In this document: piece after piece, positions 54,906-63,700 of the stretch
Numbering within the stretch: position 1 is the stretch's first letter
How the letters are laid out: every line of letters begins with the position of its first letter
NCBI RefSeq assembly: GCF_036227565.1
Contig: NZ_CP109460.1
Location: forward strand, 6,510,001-6,574,000
Length of the DNA: 64,000 nucleotides
DNA from: Streptomyces sp. NBC_01454
GTDB lineage: Bacteria; Actinomycetota; Actinomycetes; Streptomycetales; Streptomycetaceae
Direction: 5' to 3'
Program-made: the position numbers and the translations under genes
The notes under the pieces: generated by a model
Seen by the model: only the letters and a program-made list of their open reading frames with translations
Databases searched by the model: none
Told to the model about the DNA's origin: nothing

Positions 54906-57443
54906 GTGGAATCTCAGACCACCCGCGCCGGGTACCGGCGCCTCCGGCGGACGCTGACGGCCACCGTCGTGGCGCCGCGCACCATCCGCGCCAAGCTCAT
55001 CCGCATCCTGGCCGTCTCCCTCGCGATACTCCTGGCCCTGCTGGGCTTCTCCGCGGCGCGACAGGTGGGCGACTACGAGAACGCCGGCATCACCGCGGCC
55101 GACGCCCGGCTCTCCGACGCCCTCCAGGGCTTCATCCATGAGCACCAGAAGGAACGCGGCCTGACCACCGGCTACGTCGGCGGCATCCGGGAGTTCCACG
55201 ACCGGATGCTCGCCCAGCGCACGCTCACCGACGCCGCGCGCCGCACGGTGGACCACGCGCTCGCCGGCCGTCACGACCGCGCCGCCGGCGCCGTGCGCGC
55301 CGCCCTGGTCCGCGTCAACGCCCTGCGGGACATCCGCACCGCCGCGGACCGCGGCTCCGGCAAGGTCGAGCGCACCTACGACTACTTCACCGAGACCGAT
55401 GTCGCCCTGAACCGGCTCGGGCTCGGTCTGGTCGAGGTCCGCGACGGCGAGCTGCGCTCCGACTACCAGGCGCTGCAAGTCCTCGGCACGGCAAAGGAGT
55501 TCACCGGCCAGGAGCGGGCCGTCGTGCTCGGCTCGCTGCACGCCCGGCGGTTCCACGGCGAGGACTACACCCGCTTCATGACCGCCCGCTCCGGGCGGCT
55601 GGCGGCCCTGGATTCCTATCCCGCGTGGGCCTCCGCGAAGCAGCGGCGGGAGGTGGACGAGGCGCTCTCGACCCCGGTCGCCCGGCGGCTCTTCGGCTAC
55701 GAGAAGGTCATCGTCGAGGGGCGCGGCGCGATGCCGGCGCCCGCGACGGTGCCGCCGACCGCCTGGTACGACGCGGCGACCGCCACCATCAACGGGCTGC
55801 GCACCGTCCAGATCGCCCTGGGCGGGGACATCACGGACCGCGCCTCGGCCCTGCAGGACGAGGCCACCCGGACCCTGGTGCTCTTCGGGCTGCTGGCCCT
55901 CGGCTCGGTGCTGGCCCTCGGCGCGCTGGCCGTGGGCGCCGCCCGCTCGGTCTCCGGGCCGCTCGGCTCGCTCACCCGCCAGGCCCGTGAGGTCGCCGGC
56001 GAGCGGCTGCCCGACGCCGTCGCCCGGGTGCAGTCCGGGGACGGCTCGCCCGCACCTCCCGGCCCGCTGACCGTTCCGCGGGGTGCGGGCACCGAGGTCC
56101 AGCAGCTGGCCGACGCCTTCGACCAGATGCAGAAGGTGGCCTACGACCTGGCCACCGAGCAGGCCGTACTGCGCCGCAACGCCACCGAGTCGCTGGTCAA
56201 CCTCGGCCGCCGCAACCAGAACCTGGTGCGGCGTCAGATCAGCTTCATCAACCGGCTGGAGCACGAGGACGCCGACCCGGGGACGCTGGCCAACCTCTTC
56301 GAGCTGGACCACCTCGCCACCCGGATGCGCCGCAACGCCGAGAGCCTGCTGGTGCTCGCCGGTGAGGCCAGCCCGCGCACCTCGGCCACCCCGCTGTCCG
56401 TCACCGACGTGATCCGGGCGGCGCTCTCCGAGGTGGAGGAGTACCGCCGGGTCACGCTGCGTCGGGTCGACGCCGGCTTCCTCAGCGGTGCGGTGGCCTC
56501 CGAGATCGCCCATCTGCTGGCCGAACTGGTCGAGAACGCGCTGAGCTTCTCGCCCCCGGACACCGAGGTGGAGGTCGAGGGCCGCCGCACCAGCGCCGGC
56601 TACCTCATCGCGATCGTCGACCACGGCACCGGCATGACCGCCCCGGCGATGGCCGAGGCCAATGTGCGGCTCTCCGGCATGGCCGGCTTCATGGCCGAAC
56701 CGACCCGCTTCCTGGGGCACTTCGTGGTCGGCGCGCTGGCCCGCAGGTGCGGTATCGAGGTCCGGCTCGGCGAGGCACCGGCCGCCGGCACCGTCGCCCG
56801 GGTGCTCGTCCCGGGCAGCCTGATCACCGAGCCGTCCGCGGCGGCGGCCGCGGCGGACGCCCCCGGCACACGGGACGGGCAGCGGGCCGCGACGCCGGAG
56901 AAGAGCCGGCCGGCGGCCGGACCCCGCGCGGACGACGGCGCCGAGCGGCACGACGCGGCCGACGCCCCCGCCGAGCCGCAGCCCGCGGCCGGACCCGCCG
57001 CGGACGACCGGGCCGCCGAGGCGCTGCCGCACCCGCGCGCCTCGCAGGAATCAACGGCCACGACCCCAGCCGTGGCCACGACCCCGGCCGCGGCCCGCGG
57101 CTCGGCCGGGTCCCGTACCCGCAACGGGCTGGTCAAGCGCGCCCGGCGCAGCGCCATCCAGTCAGCGGTGAACGAGGCGGCGGCCCCGCGCTGGCAGCAG
57201 CAGGCCGCCCCCACTCCGGACCGCAGCCCCGACGAGGTGTCCGGCATGCTCGCCACGCTCCGCAGCGCCCATATGCGCGGCGGGATCAGCGTGGAGAAGG
57301 AGCGCGAGAAGGAACAGGCGACGGAACAGGCGACGGGCGCGGCGGAGCCCGGGCAGGACAGCGGTCGGGACAGCGGTCAGGACAGCGGTCAGGACGCCCT
57401 GCCGGAGACGGCCGGGACGGCGACGAAGGGTGACGAGAAGTGA
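54906..57443 (+). CDS. cvnA: Conservon CvnA: nitrate/nitrite-sensing-domain histidine-kinase-like protein
   Basis: 845-aa membrane sensor. TM1 at about 26-50 (IRAKLIRILAVSLAILLALL), an extracytoplasmic NIT domain (about 55-310; DALQGFIHEHQKERGLTTGY), TM2 (LVLFGLLALGSVLALGALAV), a HAMP-like linker, a DHp-like helix (NLGRRNQNLVRRQISFINRL, FELDHLATRMRRNAESLLVL) and an ATPase domain (LLAELVENALSFSPPDTEVE, VDHGTGM). The Ala/Pro-rich tail (690-845) includes three GQDS-type repeats. GTG 54906 is used; TTG 54846 is possible. It heads a CvnA-B-C-D cluster in which CvnA is thought to signal to the CvnD GTPase. Confidence 0.92.
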   Translation: MESQTTRAGYRRLRRTLTATVVAPRTIRAKLIRILAVSLAILLALLGFSAARQVGDYENAGITAADARLSDALQGFIHEHQKERGLTTGYVGGIREFHDRMLAQRTLTDAARRTVDHALAGRHDRAAGAVRAALVRVNALRDIRTAADRGSGKVERTYDYFTETDVALNRLGLGLVEVRDGELRSDYQALQVLGTAKEFTGQERAVVLGSLHARRFHGEDYTRFMTARSGRLAALDSYPAWASAKQRREVDEALSTPVARRLFGYEKVIVEGRGAMPAPATVPPTAWYDAATATINGLRTVQIALGGDITDRASALQDEATRTLVLFGLLALGSVLALGALAVGAARSVSGPLGSLTRQAREVAGERLPDAVARVQSGDGSPAPPGPLTVPRGAGTEVQQLADAFDQMQKVAYDLATEQAVLRRNATESLVNLGRRNQNLVRRQISFINRLEHEDADPGTLANLFELDHLATRMRRNAESLLVLAGEASPRTSATPLSVTDVIRAALSEVEEYRRVTLRRVDAGFLSGAVASEIAHLLAELVENALSFSPPDTEVEVEGRRTSAGYLIAIVDHGTGMTAPAMAEANVRLSGMAGFMAEPTRFLGHFVVGALARRCGIEVRLGEAPAAGTVARVLVPGSLITEPSAAAAAADAPGTRDGQRAATPEKSRPAAGPRADDGAERHDAADAPAEPQPAAGPAADDRAAEALPHPRASQESTATTPAVATTPAAARGSAGSRTRNGLVKRARRSAIQSAVNEAAAPRWQQQAAPTPDRSPDEVSGMLATLRSAHMRGGISVEKEREKEQATEQATGAAEPGQDSGRDSGQDSGQDALPETAGTATKGDEK

Positions 57444-57865
57444 GCGTCGATCTCCACAGCGATTCACAGACCTTCAACTGGCTGCTGGCCAGCTTCGTCC
57501 GCAAGACGGACGGGGTGCGCGACGCGGTGGCCGTCTCCTCGGACGGGCTGCTGATCGCGGTCTCCGACGGCCTGGGCCGGACCGACGCCGATCATCTGGC
57601 GGCGGTGGTCTCGGGCCTGTCGAGCCTGGCGCGCAGCGCCTCGCGCCGCTATGAGTTCGACGGCGTCAAACTCATCATGATCGAGATGGGCCGCGGCTTT
57701 CTGCTGGTCTCGGCGATCCGGGACGGCAGCTGCCTGGGCGTACTCGCCGACAGCACCGGCGAACTCGGCCTGGTCGGCTACGAGATGGCGGTGCTGGCCG
57801 AGCGGGCCGGGGATCTGCTCAACCCGGCGCTGATCGCGGATCTGCGGCAGGTCCTGCCGCGATGA
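57440..57865 (+). CDS. cvnB: Conservon CvnB: roadblock/LC7-domain protein
   Basis: 141 aa, a single roadblock fold: FNWLLASFVRKTDGVRDAVA, VSSDGLLIAVSDGLGRTDAD, HLAAVVSGLSSLARSASRRY, RGFLLVSAIRDGSCLGVLAD. Such proteins resemble GTPase-activating or regulatory partners of the CvnD G protein (like MglB for MglA). GTG 57440 overlaps the cvnA stop, and its own end overlaps cvnC (ATGA). Confidence 0.93.
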   Translation: MSVDLHSDSQTFNWLLASFVRKTDGVRDAVAVSSDGLLIAVSDGLGRTDADHLAAVVSGLSSLARSASRRYEFDGVKLIMIEMGRGFLLVSAIRDGSCLGVLADSTGELGLVGYEMAVLAERAGDLLNPALIADLRQVLPR

Positions 57866-58203
57866 GCGAGGAAGCCGATGCGGAGGAGCTGTTCGTCCGT
57901 CCGTTCATCATGACCGGCGGCCGGGCCGAGCCGATGCACGACGGGCTGCGCCTGGAGACGCTGGTGGTCGCCGGGCCCGACGCGTCGCTCGCGGGCCTGG
58001 AGTTCGAGCGTCGCCGGATCGTGGCGCTGTGCGCCCGGCCGACGATGGTGGCAGAGGTCGCGCAGAAGACCGGGGTGCCGCTGGGCGTGGCCAAGGTGCT
58101 CATCGCCGATCTGGTCGTCGCCGGACTGCTGGTCTGTCAACAACCCAAGGAGCTGCCGCTCCATGTCCTGGAGAGGATCAGGGACCATGTCAGGGCGCTC
58201 TGA
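57862..58203 (+). CDS. cvnC: Conservon CvnC: DUF742 protein
   Basis: 113 aa. FVRPFIMTGGRAEPMHDGLR start, then a winged-HTH-like core RRIVALCARPTMVAEVAQKT, GVPLGVAKVLIADLVVAGLL. Biochemical role unknown; always found between CvnB and CvnD. ATG 57862 overlaps cvnB; its stop lies 16 bases into cvnD. Confidence 0.93.
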   Translation: MSEEADAEELFVRPFIMTGGRAEPMHDGLRLETLVVAGPDASLAGLEFERRRIVALCARPTMVAEVAQKTGVPLGVAKVLIADLVVAGLLVCQQPKELPLHVLERIRDHVRAL

Positions 58204-58789
58204 CAAAGCCGCACCGCTCGCCGTGAAGATCGTGATCAGCGGCGGTCTCGGCGTCGGCAAGACCACGTTCATCGGTGCGATCTCCGAGATCGAGCCGCTG
58301 GACACCGAGGCCGCCATCACCCAGGTCTCCGTCGGAGTGGACTCGCTGGCCGGGGTGGAGGACAAGACCACCACGACGGTCGCGCTGGACTTCGGCCGGA
58401 TCACGCTCGACCCCACCCTCGTGCTCTACCTCTTCGGCACCCCGGGTCAGGACCGCTTCTCCTTCCTCTGGGACGACCTGGTCGAGGGCGCCCTGGGCTC
58501 GATCGTGCTGGTCGACACCCGGCGGATCGAGGACTCGTTCCCGGCGCTGGACTATTTCGAGGAGCGCGGCACCCCGTTCGTGCTGGCGGTCAACCGCTTC
58601 GACGGCGCCCGGCACTTCGAGCTGGACGAGGTCCGTGAGGCGCTGGGCATCGACTCCGGGGTCCCGGCGCTCGCCTGTGACGCACGGGGGCGCCGGTCCG
58701 TACGCGAGGTGCTGGCCGCGCTGATGGACGAGGTCGTACGGCGGCACACGGCCGGCGGCCCGGCGCGGGCGGGCGCGCTCGCCCGCTGA
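58187..58789 (+). CDS. cvnD: Conservon CvnD: small Ras/Arf-like GTPase
   Basis: 200 aa. P-loop [17 protein letters not shown] ([20 protein letters not shown]), [20 protein letters not shown] (switch II DxxG replaced by FGTPGQ), LAVNRFDGA (NKxD-like NRFD) and [20 protein letters not shown]. Output switch of the conservon. ATG 58187 overlaps cvnC by 17 bases, with GAGAGG 10 bases upstream. Confidence 0.94.
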   Translation: MSGRSDKAAPLAVKIVISGGLGVGKTTFIGAISEIEPLDTEAAITQVSVGVDSLAGVEDKTTTTVALDFGRITLDPTLVLYLFGTPGQDRFSFLWDDLVEGALGSIVLVDTRRIEDSFPALDYFEERGTPFVLAVNRFDGARHFELDEVREALGIDSGVPALACDARGRRSVREVLAALMDEVVRRHTAGGPARAGALAR

Positions 58790-58794
58790 CGGCA

Positions 58795-58826
58795 GGGGCG
58801 GGCGGACCGGCCGGACCGCCCGCCCC
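58795..58826 (+). terminator. Conservon operon terminator
   Basis: Perfect 11-bp stem GGGGCGGGCGG (58795-58805) / CCGCCCGCCCC (58816-58826), 5 bases after the cvnD stop. Confidence 0.75.
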
Positions 58827-59099
58827 ACGCCCGGCCGGACCGCCGCCCCGCACCCCGGACGTGAGTCGCCAACCAAGCCTCCGGAGAACGGTGTTGAGGG
58901 CCCCAACGGGGTGCCGTCCGTGTGCCGGACACAAGACGTGGGTGTCACCCCTCTTGCGCTGTGGGGGCGGTGCGCCCGACACTCCGCTCAGCGCTTGTCA
59001 GGGGCACGCCGAAAAGGGACGTGCGGATTCCGGCCTGCCCCTCGGCTGCGCCTCACGGGCTGCCCACCGGCGGCCTCCCGATCCCCCTCGGAGGAATCA
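58827..59099 (+). promoter_or_regulatory. Upstream region of the streptogrisin B-like gene
   Basis: 273 bases without a gene. cttgtcaggggcacgccgaaaaggga (58994-59019) is the most promoter-like segment. GGAGG (59090-59094) sets the GTG start 5 bases later. Confidence 0.4.
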
Positions 59100-60008
59100 G
59101 TGAGGAACGCGCGCACCAACCCCCACAGCGGCGTGGCGAGACGTACCCGGCTGATCGCCGTGGCGTCCGGACTGGTGGCCGTCGGAGCCATCGCCGTCCC
59201 CACCGCCAGCGCCCAGAACCCCGCACCCGCGAAGACGTTCAGCGCCACCCAGCTCAGCGCCGCCGGAAGCGCGGTCCGTGCCGCGGATGTCGCCGGCACC
59301 GCCTGGCGGGTCGACAGTGCCACCCACACCCTGGTCGTCACCGCCGACCGCACGGTCTCCCCGGCCGGGATCGCCAAGATCGAGCGGGCCGCCGGCAGCA
59401 ACGCCGAGGCGGTCCGCATCGACCGCATCCAGGGCACCTTCCGCAAGTTCATCGCCGGCGGCGACGCCATCTACACGCCCAGCTGGCGCTGCTCACTGGG
59501 CTTCAACGTCCGCAGCGGCAGCACCTATTACTTCCTGACGGCCGGTCACTGCACCGAGGGCAGCCCGCCCTGGTACACCAACTCCTCGGACTCCACGAGC
59601 ATCGGCCCGACCACCGGCTCCAGCTTCCCGGGCAACGACTACGGCATCGTGAAGTACACCAACAGTTCCCTGGCACACCCCGGGACGGTCGGCAGCCAGG
59701 ACATCACCAGCGCCGGCACCCCCAGTGTCGGCCAGACGGTCACCCGCCGCGGCTCGACCACCGGCGTCCACAGCGGCAAGGTCACCGCGCTGAACGCCAC
59801 CGTCAACTACGGCAGCGGCGACATCGTCTCCGGACTCATCCAGACCACCGTCTGCGCCGAGCCCGGCGACAGCGGCGGGCCGCTCTACTCCGGGACCAAG
59901 GCCCTCGGCCTGACCTCCGGCGGCAGCGGCGACTGCACGTCCGGCGGCACGACGTTCTTCCAGCCCGTCACCGAGGCGCTGAGCGCATACGGCGTGAGCG
60001 TCTACTGA
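59100..60008 (+). CDS. Secreted S1-family serine protease, streptogrisin B-like
   Basis: 302-aa pre-pro-protease. Signal peptide 1-38 ([20 protein letters not shown], cleavage near ASA-QNP) and an alpha-lytic-type propeptide (39-117). The mature enzyme starts at [20 protein letters not shown] and is 185 aa, the streptogrisin B length. Catalytic triad His150 (YFLTAGHC), Asp180 ([13 protein letters not shown]), Ser258 ([14 protein letters not shown]). Disulfide Cys residues are present, and the ending [19 protein letters not shown] is characteristic. Extracellular protein digestion. Spaced from the conservon by its own terminator and promoter region. Confidence 0.95.
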   Translation: MRNARTNPHSGVARRTRLIAVASGLVAVGAIAVPTASAQNPAPAKTFSATQLSAAGSAVRAADVAGTAWRVDSATHTLVVTADRTVSPAGIAKIERAAGSNAEAVRIDRIQGTFRKFIAGGDAIYTPSWRCSLGFNVRSGSTYYFLTAGHCTEGSPPWYTNSSDSTSIGPTTGSSFPGNDYGIVKYTNSSLAHPGTVGSQDITSAGTPSVGQTVTRRGSTTGVHSGKVTALNATVNYGSGDIVSGLIQTTVCAEPGDSGGPLYSGTKALGLTSGGSGDCTSGGTTFFQPVTEALSAYGVSVY

Positions 60009-60065
60009 CGCCGGCCTGCTGACGTCCCTGCGGGCCGCGGGCCCCGGTCCGCGGGGACGTACGCA

Positions 60066-60134
60066 CCGCGGACCGCCGGAGCCGGTTCCGGCGGTCCGCG
60101 GCGCGTCCCGCCCCTGTCCGCCGGCGGACAGGGG
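60066..60134 (+). terminator. Tandem hairpins after the streptogrisin B-like gene
   Basis: First hairpin: 15-bp perfect stem (60066-60080 with 60087-60101). Second: a perfect 24-bp palindrome (60111-60134), CCCCTGTCCGCC followed by its complement. Together they form a double terminator. Confidence 0.8.
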
Positions 60135-60234
60135 CCCTGCCCCGCCCACCGCGAGCCTCGACCGCCTTCCAAGCCGGGCATACCATGGTAAACAAGGCAA
60201 TTCGGATGGCGCAGGGCACACCCAGGGAGCTGTG

Positions 60235-61179
60235 ATGGTCGGAGAGCTGGTGGCGACCGGGGTGGCGCTGGCCTCGGTGGGTGCGGTGTATCTCGCCGCG
60301 GCGGCGCGGGTGGTCAAGCAGTACGAGCGCGGGGTGGTGCTCCGGCTGGGGCGGCTGGCCTCCGAGGTGCGCGAGCCGGGATTTACCATGATCGTTCCGT
60401 TCGTCGACCGACTGCGCAAGGTCAACATGCAGATCGTCACGATGCCGGTGCCCGCCCAGGAGGGCATCACCCGGGACAACGTCACCGTGCGGGTCGACGC
60501 GGTCGTCTATTTCAAGGTCGTGGACGCCGCCGACGCGGTCATCCGGGTCGAGGACTACCGCTTCGCGGTCTCGCAGATGGCACAGACCTCGCTGCGGTCG
60601 ATCATCGGCAAGAGCGAACTGGACGATCTGCTGTCGAACCGCGAGAAGCTCAACCAGGGCCTGGAGCTGATGATGGACAGCCCGGCCATCGGCTGGGGCG
60701 TGAGCGTCGACCGGGTGGAGATCAAGGACGTCTCCCTGCCGGAGACGATGAAACGCTCGATGGCCCGCCAGGCGGAGGCGACCCGTGACCGGCGGGCCCG
60801 GGTGATCAACGCCGATGCCGAGCTGCAGGCCTCGAAGAAGCTGGCCGAGGCGGCCGAGGCGATGTCCGACCAGCCCGCCGCGCTGCAACTGCGGCTGCTG
60901 CAGACCGTGGTGGCGGTCGCCGCCGAGAAGAATTCCACCCTTGTCCTGCCTTTCCCGGTCGAACTGCTGCGGTTCCTGGAGCGCTCCGGGCTGCAGGCCC
61001 AGGCGGAGACCGCGGCGGCCGAGGCCGTGCGAGGGCGCGCGCAGCGGCCGGCCGCCCCCGAGGTGTCCGACGACTCGCCCGCGGCCGTGGAGCGTGAGGC
61101 GGAGGGCGAGCGGCCGCCGGAGCTGGAGGACCTCCCGGAGGCGGAGGACCTGCCGGACCGGACGGAGGACCTGACGTAG
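60235..61179 (+). CDS. Slipin/stomatin-family SPFH membrane protein
   Basis: 314 aa. N-terminal hydrophobic anchor (VATGVALASVGAVYLAAAAR, 6-25) and a band-7/SPFH domain (VKQYERGVVLRLGRLASEVR, PGFTMIVPFVDRLRKVNMQI, VTVRVDAVVYFKVVDAADAV, 28-190). A coiled coil follows (MARQAEATRDRRARVINADA, ELQASKKLAEAAEAMSDQPA). The C-terminus is very acidic (260-314; ELEDLPEAEDLPDRTEDLT). ATG 60235 with GGGAG 7 bases upstream. Slipins organise membrane microdomains and are often paired with an NfeD protease, which is absent here. Confidence 0.92.
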   Translation: MVGELVATGVALASVGAVYLAAAARVVKQYERGVVLRLGRLASEVREPGFTMIVPFVDRLRKVNMQIVTMPVPAQEGITRDNVTVRVDAVVYFKVVDAADAVIRVEDYRFAVSQMAQTSLRSIIGKSELDDLLSNREKLNQGLELMMDSPAIGWGVSVDRVEIKDVSLPETMKRSMARQAEATRDRRARVINADAELQASKKLAEAAEAMSDQPAALQLRLLQTVVAVAAEKNSTLVLPFPVELLRFLERSGLQAQAETAAAEAVRGRAQRPAAPEVSDDSPAAVEREAEGERPPELEDLPEAEDLPDRTEDLT

Positions 61180-61680
61180 GGCGGAGAGCCTGCCGCGGGG
61201 GCGGCGGGTCTGTCGCAGGGGTGGAGGGCTTGCCGCGGGGGCTTGCCCCAGGGTGGAGTTGCCGGTTTTCCTGAGGTCCCGTTGGCCGCCGTATATGCCT
61301 GTTGATGCCGGTGTGTACGGCGGTTTCCGTTGTCCGGGGGCGGCTTCCGGTCGGCGTTTTCCGGCCAGCTATAGTCCTCACACGTGGCGAGGCCGCCGAG
61401 CTTCCGGACGCCCGCTGATGTCCGCACTCCGCACCGAGGGGCGCGGACACAGGTGTGACCGCCGTGTGGCGAAATGGTGAACTCCCGTATGTGAGACCGG
61501 TACTCGGTCTTGTGCACGAGTGAGGCGGATGGGGATACTCGGCCGCGCACACGTCGGCATGGACGCGGCTTCCAGGGATGCGGCATCCCGGGGGGACCGT
61601 CCGTGTATCCATCCCTCACTCTCCGGGCCCGGGCAACTCCCCACGGTTTCCGGGCTCTTCCCCCCACGGGAGGCCCCGAG
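61180..61680 (+). promoter_or_regulatory. 501-bp upstream region of the second streptogrisin-type gene
   Basis: No gene supported. Bases 61180-61255 contain imperfect repeats of ttgccgcggggg type following the slipin stop. A consensus-like -10 TATAGT lies at 61370-61375; the -35 partner (TTCCGG at 61345, 19-base spacer) is poor. If used, it would give an mRNA leader of about 300 bases. GGGAGG (61669-61674) sets the TTG start. Confidence 0.45.
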
Positions 61681-62757
61681 TTGAAGCACCGTCGCATACC
61701 CAACCGACGCGCCGTGATCGCGGGTGCGGGAGCACTCGCACTCGCCGCCACCGCCACCGTGGCCCTGGCCAATGCCAACGCGTCCCCGGCGCCGCCTGCC
61801 ACCCCCGCCCTCGCCAAGCTGACCTCCGCCGCGGCGACCGCCCTCGCCTCCCACCTCAAGACGGACACCGCGGGTGCGTTCTACGACGCCAAGGCCAAGA
61901 AGCTGGTGGTCAATGTCGTGAACCAGGCGCAGGCCAGGGCCGCGCGGGCGAAGGGGGCGGAAGCCAGATTCGTCAAGCACACCTTCGCCCAGCTCGACTC
62001 GGCCCGGCAGACCCTGAAGTCGAAGGCGACCATCCCCGGTACGTCCTGGGGGATCGACCCGCAGAGCAACAAGGTCGTGGTGACCGCCGACCGCACGGTC
62101 AAGGGCGCCAAGCTGGACCGCCTGGCCAAGGTCGCGCAGGGCCTCGGTGACAAGGTCGAGCTCCGGCACAGCAAGGGGGAGTTCAAACCCTTCATCGGCG
62201 GCGGCGACGCGATCTGGGGGAGCGGTGCCCGCTGCTCGCTCGGCTTCAACGTGGTCAAGGACGGCAAGCCGTACTTCCTGACGGCCGGCCACTGCGGCAA
62301 CGAGATCAAGAGCTGGTCCGACCAGCAGGGCGGCTCGGCGATCGCGACCACCGAGGCCTCGACGTTCCCGGGCCACGACTTCTCCCTCGCCAAGTACACC
62401 GGCGACACCCCGCACCCCAGCGAGGTCGACCTCTACAACGGCAGCACGCAGAAGATCACCAAGGCCGCGGAGGCCACCGTCGGTGAGAAGGTGCAGCGCA
62501 GCGGCAGCACCACCCAGGTGCACGACGGCACCGTCAAGGCACTGAACGCCAGCGTCAACTACCAGGAGGGCACGGTCGACGGTCTGATCCAGACCGATGT
62601 CTGCGCCGAGCCCGGCGACAGCGGTGGCGCGCTCTTCGACGGGGACGCCGCGATCGGCCTCACCTCCGGCGGCAGCGGCGACTGCACCAAGGGCGGCGAG
62701 ACCTTCTTCCAGCCGGTGCCGGAGGCCCTGAAGGCCTACGGCGCCGAGATCGGCTGA
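61681..62757 (+). CDS. Secreted S1-family serine protease, streptogrisin D-like
   Basis: 358-aa pre-pro-protease. Signal peptide with twin Arg (NRRAVIAGAGALALAATATV, about 8-27, Sec or Tat), a long propeptide to about 170, and a mature enzyme from FIGGGDAIWGSGARCSLGFN of about 188 aa, the streptogrisin D length. Triad His204 (YFLTAGHC), Asp233 (FPGHDFSLAKYTG), Ser314 ([14 protein letters not shown]). TTG 61681 is used, 7 bases after GGGAGG. It shares the [11 protein letters not shown] ending (ETFFQPVPEALKAYGAEIG) with the streptogrisin B-like gene at 59.1 kb, so the two are paralogues separated by the slipin gene. Convergent with the SSI inhibitor gene. Confidence 0.93.
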   Translation: MKHRRIPNRRAVIAGAGALALAATATVALANANASPAPPATPALAKLTSAAATALASHLKTDTAGAFYDAKAKKLVVNVVNQAQARAARAKGAEARFVKHTFAQLDSARQTLKSKATIPGTSWGIDPQSNKVVVTADRTVKGAKLDRLAKVAQGLGDKVELRHSKGEFKPFIGGGDAIWGSGARCSLGFNVVKDGKPYFLTAGHCGNEIKSWSDQQGGSAIATTEASTFPGHDFSLAKYTGDTPHPSEVDLYNGSTQKITKAAEATVGEKVQRSGSTTQVHDGTVKALNASVNYQEGTVDGLIQTDVCAEPGDSGGALFDGDAAIGLTSGGSGDCTKGGETFFQPVPEALKAYGAEIG

Positions 62758-62797
62758 CCGGTCCGCGGTCCGGGAGGCCCTGACCTGCCGGACATGA

Positions 62798-62834
62798 CGA
62801 TCCCCGGGCACCGCCGTCCGGTGCCCGGGGATCG
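62798..62834. terminator. Bidirectional terminator between protease and inhibitor genes
   Basis: Perfect 16-bp stem CGATCCCCGGGCACCG (62798-62813) / CGGTGCCCGGGGATCG (62819-62834), loop CCGTC. It serves two convergent genes. Confidence 0.88.
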
Positions 62835-62846
62835 CGAACGGTCCGG

Positions 62847-63287
62847 TCAGAAGTCGAACACCGAACCGCGGCCGTCGGTCATCGTGCAGGGGTTGGCGAA
62901 GGTGTAGCTGTACGACACCCGCTTGCCCTGCCAGACGCCGTCCGCGGTGACCACGACGGGAGCCCACTCCTTGGTACACAGTCGCTGTGACGGTGCGGCG
63001 GTCACCGCGCTGAAGTCGCCGGCCACCGTGCGCAGTTGGTCGCAGGCGGCTATCGCGTTCGGGTGGCTGCCGCCGGACTTCGGCATGCAGGTGAGCGTCA
63101 CCGCACGCTGCACCGTGGCGGTCGCACGGCTGTCGCCCTGGCCCACCGTCAGCACCAGTTCACTCGGGGCATACAGGCCACCGGTCCGCGCGGGCTGCGC
63201 CGGGGCGGCCACGGCCTGCGCCGTGGTGGCCAGGGTGCCCAGAACCAGTGCCGCGCCGAGCGCGACCGCCCCAGTGATGTACCGCAT
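62847..63287 (-). CDS. Secreted subtilisin-inhibitor-like (SSI) protease inhibitor
   Basis: 146 aa. Signal peptide 1-28 ([20 protein letters not shown], cleavage near AVAA-PAQ). SSI fold: [95 protein letters not shown], with four Cys for two disulfides. The reactive loop reads [10 protein letters not shown], so by alignment with SSI (Cys-Pro-Met-Val) P1 is Lys106, predicting inhibition of trypsin-like enzymes as well as subtilisins. ATG 63287 is 8 bases after GGGAG; GTG 63296 overlaps that site. It converges on a streptogrisin-type protease gene. Confidence 0.94.
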   Translation of the reverse strand: MRYITGAVALGAALVLGTLATTAQAVAAPAQPARTGGLYAPSELVLTVGQGDSRATATVQRAVTLTCMPKSGGSHPNAIAACDQLRTVAGDFSAVTAAPSQRLCTKEWAPVVVTADGVWQGKRVSYSYTFANPCTMTDGRGSVFDF

Positions 63288-63700
63288 GACGAACACTCCC
63301 TATCTCGAAGGTGCAGATACCGGACGGGAGTCTGGCCCAACCGCATCCCGAAAGCACCTTGAGTGCGCCTGAAGCGTTCACTTTGAGTCGTTGCTCGAAA
63401 GCTGAGGGTAATGGCGCGAACGGGCCGGAGAGGGTGCGGCAGGGGTGGGTGAAAGTGCCGTGCGGCCAGCGGGGTTGCCCCGTTCGCCATGCTCCTGGCA
63501 AGGGGTGGCGGTCTCCGGTGTGCCGGGATCCGGCCACCGACCGGCCGTTCGGGCGGGTTTCGATCTCCGGCGATTGGCCGAAGAGGGGGGCCGGAGGGTC
63601 CCTCCGAGCGGTGCCGGGCGTCCGACGAGGTAAGAACCGGCCCGCCACGGGTCGCCTTACCGGCCCGCCGGCGGCCCCTCGCCGCACGCCCCCCGGGGCT
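63288..63700. other. 413-bp region upstream of the SSI gene
   Basis: No gene supported. It contains two 10-bp direct repeats (CACCTTGAGT at 63355-63364 and CACTTTGAGT at 63379-63388, 24 bases apart) upstream of the SSI gene. The remainder lies beyond the end of the TetR-like gene. Confidence 0.45.
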
